DNA of 27,903 bases, from the NCBI RefSeq assembly GCF_000718015.1, contig NZ_JODY01000052.1, positions 1 to 27,903 of the forward strand, written 5' to 3'. The notes beneath the pieces were generated by a model, which was given only the letters and a program-made list of their open reading frames with translations, was not told the origin of the DNA and searched no databases. Position numbers and translations under genes: made by a program. The first letter of the stretch is position 1; every line of letters begins with the position of its first letter. Below, piece after piece: positions 22,242 through 27,903 of this stretch. This DNA comes from Streptomyces catenulae (GTDB lineage: Bacteria > Actinomycetota > Actinomycetes > Streptomycetales > Streptomycetaceae).

Positions 22242-24319
22242 CCCGTACGACGACCCTGCCCCACCCGGCGCCGCGGCCCGCCGCCACCACCCCCGTGCTC
22301 TCCGTACGGGACCTGCGGATCTCCTTCCCCTCCGAAGCCGGGACCGTCGAGGCGGTCCGCGGGGTCTCCTTCGATCTGCTGCCGGGCCGCACCCTCGGCA
22401 TCGTCGGCGAGTCAGGCTCCGGCAAATCGGCCACCGCGATGGGCGTCATGGGTCTGCTGCCGCCCACCGCCGACGTCACCGGGCAGGTCCTGCTGAACGG
22501 CCGTGACCTGGTCGGACTCGACGACAAGGCGCTCTCCGCGGTCCGCGGCGCCGACCTCGGCATGATCTTCCAGGACCCGCTCTCCGCCCTCACCCCGATC
22601 TTCTCCGTCGGCCGCCAGCTCTCCGACGCCCTCCGCGTCCACCAGAGCCTGACGAAACGGGCCGCCTGGGACCGCGCCGTCGAACTCCTCGACCTCGTCG
22701 GCATCCCCGACCCGCGCGGACGCGCCCGCGCCTTCCCGCACGAGTTCTCCGGCGGGATGCGCCAGCGCGTCGTCATCGCCCTGGCCATCGCCAACCGGCC
22801 GTCCGTCCTCATCGCCGATGAACCCACCACCGCCCTCGACGTCACCGTCCAGGCACAGATCCTCGACGTCCTGCGGGTGGCCCGGCGGGAGACCGGCGCC
22901 GCGCTCGTCCTCATCACCCACGACCTCGGCGTCGTCGCAGGCCACGCCGATGACATCGCGGTGATGTACGCGGGCCGCACCGTGGAGCGGGCGGGTGTGG
23001 CGGAGCTGTTCGACCGGCCGGTGATGCCGTACACCGCCGGGCTGCTCGCCGCCGTCCCCACCGTGGACGGCGGGGAGCGCCGCCCGCTCGTCCCGATCGG
23101 CGGCGAACCGCCCGCCCTCGTCGACCCGCCGCCCGGCTGCGCCTTCGCGGACCGCTGCCGGGTCGCCGCCGACGCCTGCCGCACCACCGACCCCGCACTC
23201 CGCGACATCCCCGGCCACGGGCAGGCCGCCTGTCTGCGCGCCGGTGAGATCGCCGACGGGACGCTGGACCCCGCCGGGCCCGCGCCGGACGGTACGCCCG
23301 GCCCCGTCACGGGCCCCGCCGCGCCCGGCGAGGTGGTGCTCCGCGTCGAGGACCTGGTCAAGACCTTCCCCGTCACCAGGGGCGGCGTCCTCAAACGCCG
23401 GGTCGGCACGGTGCACGCCGTCAACGGCGTCAGCTTCGAACTGCGCGCCGGGGAGACCCTGGGCCTGGTCGGCGAGTCCGGCAGCGGCAAGACCACCACC
23501 CTGCTGGAGATCCTGCGGCTGAAGCGGCCCGAGGGCGGCCGCATCGAGATCGCCGGGACCGAGGTCGCGGGCGCCGGGGCCGAGGTGCAGAAGCTGCGGC
23601 GGGAGGTGCAGATCGTCCTCCAGGACCCGCTGGGCGCCCTCGACCCGCGGCTGCCCGTCCACCATCTGCTCGCCGAACCCCTCCAGGCCGTCGGCGCCGA
23701 CCGCGCCGCCGTCCGCGCCCGCGTCCCCGAACTGCTCCGCCTGGTCGGCCTGGACCCGGCGGTGAGCGACCGCTTCCCGGCCGCGCTCTCCGGCGGCCAG
23801 CGGCAACGCGTCGGCATCGCCCGGGCACTGGCCACCGAGCCGAAACTGCTCGTCCTCGACGAACCGCTCTCCGCCCTCGACGTCTCCGTACAGGCCGGAG
23901 TGATCAACCTGCTGGCGCGGCTGCGCCGGGAACTCTCCCTCGCCACCCTCGTCGTCGCCCACGACCTGGGCGTCGTCCGCCACCTCGCCGACCGCGTCGC
24001 CGTGATGTACCTCGGCCAACTCGTCGAGACCGGCCCCACCGAAGCGCTCTTCGCCGACCCCCGGCACCCGTACACCCGGGCGCTGCTCTCCGCGGTCCCG
24101 GTGCCCGACCCGGTGCGTGAACGCGCCCGCGAACGGCTGGTCCTGGCGGGTGAGCAGCCCGGTGCCACCCGGCCGCCCGAGGGCTGTGTCTTCGTGGACC
24201 GCTGCCCGCTGTACCGGCACGCCGGTGCGGAGCTGCGCCGCCGCTGCCGCACCGAACGCCCGGCCCCCACCGCCGTGGACGGCGCCCCCGGCCACCGCCA
24301 CGCCTGCCACGCCGCCTGA
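22238..24319 (+). CDS. Fused double ATPase of the peptide importer (DppD-DppF type)
   Basis: 693 aa. The start overlaps the permease stop by 4 nt (ATGA). Two complete ABC cassettes are joined in one chain, where most systems have two genes. The first has Walker A GESGSGKS (57-64), Q-loop FQDPLSALTP, signature FSGGMRQRV and Walker B LIADEPTTALD. The second has Walker A GESGSGKT (412-419), QDPLGALDPR, signature LSGGQRQRV and VLDEPLSALD. Each cassette ends with the oligopeptide-type C-terminal domain, with cysteines in GCAFADRCRVAADAC and GCVFVDRCPLYRHAG; in this family these bind a 4Fe-4S cluster. The linker is about 330-365. It energises import through the two permeases. Fusion of the two subunits is also known in other actinobacteria. 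Confidence 0.94.
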   Translation: MTRTTTLPHPAPRPAATTPVLSVRDLRISFPSEAGTVEAVRGVSFDLLPGRTLGIVGESGSGKSATAMGVMGLLPPTADVTGQVLLNGRDLVGLDDKALSAVRGADLGMIFQDPLSALTPIFSVGRQLSDALRVHQSLTKRAAWDRAVELLDLVGIPDPRGRARAFPHEFSGGMRQRVVIALAIANRPSVLIADEPTTALDVTVQAQILDVLRVARRETGAALVLITHDLGVVAGHADDIAVMYAGRTVERAGVAELFDRPVMPYTAGLLAAVPTVDGGERRPLVPIGGEPPALVDPPPGCAFADRCRVAADACRTTDPALRDIPGHGQAACLRAGEIADGTLDPAGPAPDGTPGPVTGPAAPGEVVLRVEDLVKTFPVTRGGVLKRRVGTVHAVNGVSFELRAGETLGLVGESGSGKTTTLLEILRLKRPEGGRIEIAGTEVAGAGAEVQKLRREVQIVLQDPLGALDPRLPVHHLLAEPLQAVGADRAAVRARVPELLRLVGLDPAVSDRFPAALSGGQRQRVGIARALATEPKLLVLDEPLSALDVSVQAGVINLLARLRRELSLATLVVAHDLGVVRHLADRVAVMYLGQLVETGPTEALFADPRHPYTRALLSAVPVPDPVRERARERLVLAGEQPGATRPPEGCVFVDRCPLYRHAGAELRRRCRTERPAPTAVDGAPGHRHACHAA

Positions 24320-24357
24320 CCCCGAACCCCCTCCCCGGAACACGAAGGAACCCCGCC

Positions 24358-26028
24358 GTGAAGCGCGCCAGACTGGTCCCGCCCCTCGCCCTCGTCGCCG
24401 CCGTCTCCGTGGCCGCCACCGCCTGCCGGGCGCCCGCCGCGCAGGACACCGCCGACGGCCCCCGGACCGCGTCGGCCGCCGTCGACTACAACCCGCAGCC
24501 GTACGACAAGCTCAAGGACGGCGGCACCTACACCACCGCCGGTACCTTCGACGACCAGGGCAACCCGTTCCACGTCAACGCCACCCTGACCGCCGCCCGC
24601 GTCTGGGCCTGGTACAACGCGGACGCGATCACCTACACGCCCACCGGCGGGGTCCGGTACAACCCCGACTACTACAGCGATGTGAAGGTCACCGTCGACG
24701 GCGGCCACCAGAAGGTCGTCCTCACGCTCAACCCGAAGGCCACGTTCAACGACGGCACGCCCATCGACTGGCGGGCGATCGAGGCCACCTGGAAGGCGAA
24801 CAACGGCTCCCGCAAGGAGTTCGGCGCCGCCTCCACGGACGGCTACGACCGGATCACCGCGGTCGACCGCGGCAAGGACGCCAAACAGGCCGTCATCCGC
24901 TTCCGGGGCGTCAACCCCGCCTGGCCCGCCCTCTTCAGCACCTTCCTCCACCCGAAGGCCGCCACCGCCGGGAACTTCAACACGGCGTATGTGAAGAAGG
25001 CCCACCCGGAGTGGGGCGCCGGTCCGTACACCGTCGGCAGCTGGGACACCCACTCCGGCAACCTCAGCTTCGTCCGCAACCCCAGGTGGTGGGGGAAGAA
25101 GGGCAAGCTCGACAAGCGCGTCTACGTCAACCTGGAGCCGACGGCGGCGGTCAACGCCTTCAAGAACGGCCAGCTCGACTACGTCTCCGCCGTCGACGCG
25201 GAGAGCCTTGAGCAGCTCAAGGGCCTGAAGGGCACCGAGATCCGCAGCGGCGGCTCCCCCTTCGAGTACGCGCTGAACTTCAACACCCGCTCCCCGATCC
25301 TCGCCGACAAAGCCGTCCGCAAGGCGGTCGTCGAATCCGTGGACCGCCCGCAGATCGCCCGCATCCAGTTCCAGGGCCTCGACCACAAGGAGCCGCTGCC
25401 CGGCTCGGCCGTCCTCTACAGCTTCCAGAAAAGGTACGAGGACAACGTCGCGGCCGTCCTCAAGTACGCGCCCGGCCAGGCGCCCAGGACCCTCGACGCC
25501 GCGGGGTGGAAGCCCGGCCCGGACGGCATCCGCGTCAAGAACGGCAGGAAGCTGGAGATCGGCTACACCCTCCTCGGCGACGACCCGCTGGGCAAGGCCA
25601 CCGCGGGCGCCCTCGCCGCCATGCTGAAGCCCGCCGGGATCCACCTCGTCGTCAAGAAGGGCGACGACGCGGACTTCGCCAAGATCCTCAACGAGCACCG
25701 CTTCGACCTGATCCTCTCCGGCAACCGCTCCATGGACCCCTTCGGCACCCGCTACCTCTGCGACTTCTACTGCGCCGACCGCGACTCCAACCTCACCGGC
25801 GCCGGCACCCCCGCCCTCGACAAGGCGATCCGCGCCACCGCCGGCCTCGCCGACCTGGGCGAACAGGCCCGGGCGGTCAACGAGGTCGAGCGGAAGGCGC
25901 TGGCGCAGTACGCCTTCCTGCCGCTGTTCAGCGGCCCGTCGACGTACGGCGTGAAGAAGGGGCTCGCCAACGTCGGCGCGACGATTTTCCTCAGCCCGCT
26001 GCCGGAGACGGTCGGCTGGCAGAAGTGA
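24358..26028 (+). CDS. Lipoprotein substrate-binding protein, family 5 (SBP_bac_5)
   Basis: 556 aa. The GTG at 24358 follows the ATPase gene by 38 nt, with AAGGA before it. A lipoprotein signal is present: MKRAR, a hydrophobic stretch, and a lipobox ending ATAC with Cys23 as modified residue. After a flexible segment, the cluster-C (DppA/OppA/NikA) fold follows: GGTYTTAGTFDDQGNPF, then PKATFNDGTPIDWRAIEATWKA, GAGPYTVGSWD and FVRNPRWWGKKGKLD. The C-terminal domain reads NFNTRSPILADKAVRKAVVESVDR and LILSGNRSMDPFGTRYLCDFYC. The pattern is peptide-type; the ligand is unknown. The binding protein is the last gene of the operon, whereas in most family-5 systems it is the first. No strong terminator was found after it. 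Confidence 0.93.
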   Translation: MKRARLVPPLALVAAVSVAATACRAPAAQDTADGPRTASAAVDYNPQPYDKLKDGGTYTTAGTFDDQGNPFHVNATLTAARVWAWYNADAITYTPTGGVRYNPDYYSDVKVTVDGGHQKVVLTLNPKATFNDGTPIDWRAIEATWKANNGSRKEFGAASTDGYDRITAVDRGKDAKQAVIRFRGVNPAWPALFSTFLHPKAATAGNFNTAYVKKAHPEWGAGPYTVGSWDTHSGNLSFVRNPRWWGKKGKLDKRVYVNLEPTAAVNAFKNGQLDYVSAVDAESLEQLKGLKGTEIRSGGSPFEYALNFNTRSPILADKAVRKAVVESVDRPQIARIQFQGLDHKEPLPGSAVLYSFQKRYEDNVAAVLKYAPGQAPRTLDAAGWKPGPDGIRVKNGRKLEIGYTLLGDDPLGKATAGALAAMLKPAGIHLVVKKGDDADFAKILNEHRFDLILSGNRSMDPFGTRYLCDFYCADRDSNLTGAGTPALDKAIRATAGLADLGEQARAVNEVERKALAQYAFLPLFSGPSTYGVKKGLANVGATIFLSPLPETVGWQK

Positions 26029-26137
26029 CGCCCGCGCCCGCTCGCCCGCGGCCGCGCGCCAAGATGGCGTCAAGGTCCGGCGGGCGGACGGCCCCGGCGG
26101 GCCGGTGGCGGTTACACCGGAAGTGGAGGTGAACGCC

Positions 26138-26884
26138 ATGGTCCGGTACGCCACCCGGAACCGGCTCGCCCTCGCGGGCGCGGTCCTTCTCCCGCCCGCG
26201 CTCTGCGCGGCGCTCGTACCCGTCCGGGACGCCCTGCCCCACGCCGACGCGGCGCTGATCGCCGTGGTGGCCGTGGTGGCGGTGGCCGCTCTGGGCAACC
26301 GGGTCGCCGGGGCGCTGGCGGCGCTCTCCGCCGCGGTCTGGTTCGACGTTCTCCTCACCCCGCCCTACGGCACCCTGGACATCACCGGCACCGCCGACGC
26401 CGTGACCGCCGCGCTGCTCCTCGCCGTCGGCCTCACCGTCGCCCAGCTCGCCGCGCGGGCCCGGAAGTGGAAGGTGAGCACGGTCCTGGACGACGACTAT
26501 CTGGCGCAGATCCACCACACCGCCCGCCTCGCCGGGACGGCCACCTCCCCGGACGAGGTGATCGACCAGGTCTCCCGGCAGTTGGTCGGTCTGCTCGGGC
26601 TGAGCGGCTGCCGCTTCGAGTACGGCACGCTCCTCGGCCACCCGCCGCGCCTGGAGGGGGACGGCTCGCTCAGCTGGGGGCGGCGGCACTGGGACGTCGA
26701 CCGGGACGGCCTGCCGCCGACCGAGGTGGAGCTGCGGGTGCTGCACAACGGGCGCTTCCACGGCCGCTTCCTGCTCCGCGCGGCCCCCGGCGCCACCCCG
26801 CCGCTCGGCGCCCGTCTGGTCGCGGTCACCCTCGCCGACCAGACCGGTGCGGCCTTCGACAACCTCCGCCCGGCGCCCGTCTGA
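26138..26884 (+). CDS. Orphan KdpD-like DUF4118 membrane protein with GAF-like tail
   Basis: 248 aa from the ATG at 26138, 6 nt after GGAGGTG (26125-26131). Four membrane spans (about 10-28, 37-53, 57-74, 86-108) enclose the TPPYGTLDI block (74-82), which is the signature of the DUF4118 region of the KdpD sensor kinase. After the last span (QLAARARK) comes a cytoplasmic domain with ATSPDEVIDQVSRQLVGLLGL, which resembles the GAF-like region that follows in KdpD. There is neither an N-terminal KdpD/USP part nor a histidine-kinase domain. The adjacent convergent kdpC and kdpB suggest a role in potassium response, for instance as a sensor or modulator that acts on a separate KdpD, but this is inference. 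A truncation of an old kdpD is another possibility. Confidence 0.85.
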   Translation: MVRYATRNRLALAGAVLLPPALCAALVPVRDALPHADAALIAVVAVVAVAALGNRVAGALAALSAAVWFDVLLTPPYGTLDITGTADAVTAALLLAVGLTVAQLAARARKWKVSTVLDDDYLAQIHHTARLAGTATSPDEVIDQVSRQLVGLLGLSGCRFEYGTLLGHPPRLEGDGSLSWGRRHWDVDRDGLPPTEVELRVLHNGRFHGRFLLRAAPGATPPLGARLVAVTLADQTGAAFDNLRPAPV

Positions 26885-26896
26885 CACCGGGCCGGG

Positions 26897-27514
26897 TCAC
26901 CGCCCCGCCGCGCCCAGCGCCCGGTTGAGGAGGAGGACATTGACGTGCGGCTGCCCCAGGAACCCCAGTTGGCGTCCCTCGACATGCCGCTCGACCAGCG
27001 CCCGCACCCGCGCCGGGGCCACCCGCCGGGCCCGCGCGACCCGGCTGACCTGCTCGTATGCGTACGCCGGGGAGATGTCCGGGTCGAGGCCGGAGCCCCC
27101 GGCGGTGACCGCGTCCGGCGGGACGGCCGCCGCCGGGACGCCGTCGAACGCGGCGACGGCGGCGCGGCGCGCCCGGACGGCGGCGGTCAGCGCCGGGTTG
27201 TTCGGCCCGAGGTTGGAGGCGCCGGACTTCCCCGGGTCGTAGTCGGCGGCCGACGGGCGGGGCTGGAACCACGCCGGGTCGGGCCGGGCGCCGTGTGTGC
27301 CGGGCAGCGCGAAGTTCTGCCCGAGGAGCCGTGAGCCCACCGGCCTGCCGTCCGCCGTCAGCAGCGAGCCGTTGGCCCGTCCGGGGAGGAGCGCCTGGGC
27401 GACACCGGTGACGGCCAGGGGATAGGCGATCCCGGTGAGCACCGTGAACACCAGCAGCATCCGCAGGGCCGCCAGATACCGGCGCAGGGCCGTGGGGAGA
27501 CCGGCGGGTGCCAT
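26897..27514 (-). CDS. kdpC: K+-transporting ATPase subunit C
   Basis: 205 aa from an ATG at 27514, with GGAGAGGA just upstream. KdpC is the small single-span subunit that sits on the KdpA/KdpB complex and increases affinity for K+. The N-terminal membrane span lies at about 17-40 (MLLVFTVLTGIAYPLAVTGVAQ). It is followed by family blocks: GSRLLGQNF, WFQPRPSAADYDPGKSGASNLGPNNPAL, GGSGLDPDISPAYAYEQVSRVARAR and a VNVLLLNRALG end. It starts 27 nt after the kdpB stop and ends 12 nt from the convergent DUF4118 gene stop. It should belong to a kdpFABC operon running in from the right side. Confidence 0.95.
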   Translation of the reverse strand: MAPAGLPTALRRYLAALRMLLVFTVLTGIAYPLAVTGVAQALLPGRANGSLLTADGRPVGSRLLGQNFALPGTHGARPDPAWFQPRPSAADYDPGKSGASNLGPNNPALTAAVRARRAAVAAFDGVPAAAVPPDAVTAGGSGLDPDISPAYAYEQVSRVARARRVAPARVRALVERHVEGRQLGFLGQPHVNVLLLNRALGAAGR

Positions 27515-27541
27515 GGGCGTCCTCTCCGTCGCCGGGCGCGA

Positions 27542-27903
27542 TCAGCGCAGACCGGGCAGGAACTGGATGACGAGGTCGAGCAGTTTGATGCCGAGGAACG
27601 GCAGGACGAGCCCGCCGAGCCCGTAGACCCAGATGTTGCGGGCGAGCAGCCGGTCCGCGGCGGACGGTCGGTAGCGGACGCCGCGCAGCGCGAGCGGGAT
27701 CAACACGATGATGATCAGGGCGTTGAAGACGATCGCGGAGGTGATCGCGGAGGTCGGGCTGTGCAGCCGCATGATGTTGAGCCCGTCCAGCCCCGGGTAC
27801 ACCGCCGCGAACATCGCGGGGATGATCGCGAAGTACTTGGCGACGTCGTTGGCGATGGAGAAGGTGGTCAGGGCGCCGCGGGTGATCAGGAGTTGTTTGC
27901 CGA
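27542..27903 (-). CDS. kdpB: K+-transporting ATPase subunit B, C-terminal part (5' end outside window)
   Basis: Only the last 120 codons are in the window; the frame runs out of the right edge. The text is unmistakable for Kdp[32 protein letters not shown], then [34 protein letters not shown], followed by the last span [19 protein letters not shown]. KdpB is the P-type ATPase subunit that hydrolyses ATP to drive K+ uptake. Its catalytic Asp and nucleotide-binding domain are upstream, beyond the window. It is immediately followed by kdpC on the same strand, the normal order. It probably responds to low K+ through a KdpDE system not seen here. Confidence 0.96.
   Translation of the reverse strand, partial: GKQLLITRGALTTFSIANDVAKYFAIIPAMFAAVYPGLDGLNIMRLHSPTSAITSAIVFNALIIIVLIPLALRGVRYRPSAADRLLARNIWVYGLGGLVLPFLGIKLLDLVIQFLPGLR

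Noticed and set aside
22213..26358. 1381-codon open frame on the minus strand opposite the ABC importer operon
   Set aside because: It has no recognisable domain and low-complexity composition. It is the mirror of high third-position GC in the real plus-strand genes, which carry clear ABC motifs.
1..27903. CRISPR arrays, tRNA/rRNA genes, insertion sequences, in-frame TTA (bldA) codons
   Set aside because: I looked for spaced repeats, tRNA-like CCA/T-loop patterns, transposase motifs and leucine TTA codons and found none. The few TTA triplets I noticed are intergenic or out of frame. A by-eye search can miss single cases.

Overview
The window is very GC-rich DNA with strong third-position GC bias, many overlapping or tightly spaced genes and SoxR-free, actinobacterial-type families (type III PKS RppA, CYP105-like P450s, 3Fe-4S P450 ferredoxin, DUF6296, DUF1259). 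It most likely comes from a Streptomyces or close relative. It looks like an accessory or secondary-metabolism-rich part of a chromosome. No tRNA, rRNA, CRISPR array or transposase was seen.

Layout. (1) 2-877: 3' part of a two-domain DUF1259 protein, with a terminator. (2) 1277-4207: a CYP158-like cytochrome P450 and RppA, a tetrahydroxynaphthalene synthase with the complete Cys138/His270/Asn303 triad. This is the classical flaviolin/HPQ-melanin pair, but the two genes are separated by 663 nt holding a perfect 13-bp terminator-like hairpin. (3) 4346-7587: an unknown membrane protein, then an MFS exporter behind a long, highly structured AT-richer leader, then a TetR regulator with an operator-like site over the MFS stop codon. 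(4) 7841-9064: a CYP105-like P450; a C-terminally truncated Nudix gene points at it from the other strand. (5) 9568-11229 (minus): an ABC-F ribosome-protection-type ATPase with a leader containing a hairpin and an overlapping upstream ORF. (6) 11629-14389: a DinB/DUF664 protein, then a self-contained redox module: a third P450 plus its 3Fe-4S ferredoxin on the minus strand, divergent from a TetR gene, with an 18-bp palindromic operator placed just after the P450 promoter -10 box. (7) 14554-18716: small housekeeping or unknown genes (a helical-repeat protein with a QAGRD-type N-terminal motif, two GNAT acetyltransferases, a membrane-anchored coiled-coil protein, DUF6296, an ABM monooxygenase). 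(8) 19121-19975: an alpha/beta hydrolase followed by a 14-bp terminator stem. (9) 20363-26028: a complete Dpp/Opp/Nik-type ABC importer, with two permeases, a fused double ATPase, and the lipoprotein binding protein last. (10) 26138-27903: a KdpD-like DUF4118 membrane protein lacking any kinase, convergent with kdpC and the 3' end of kdpB (high-affinity K+ uptake).

Functionally, three P450s of three different types share only one ferredoxin gene in the window. Two TetR modules have readable operators. Most convergent gene pairs are separated by strong hairpins acting as bidirectional terminators. The clearest biosynthetic unit is the RppA/P450 pigment pathway. The most unusual structural signals are the MFS leader RNA, the QAGRD-motif protein, the orphan KdpD-like sensor and the ABC-F leader.
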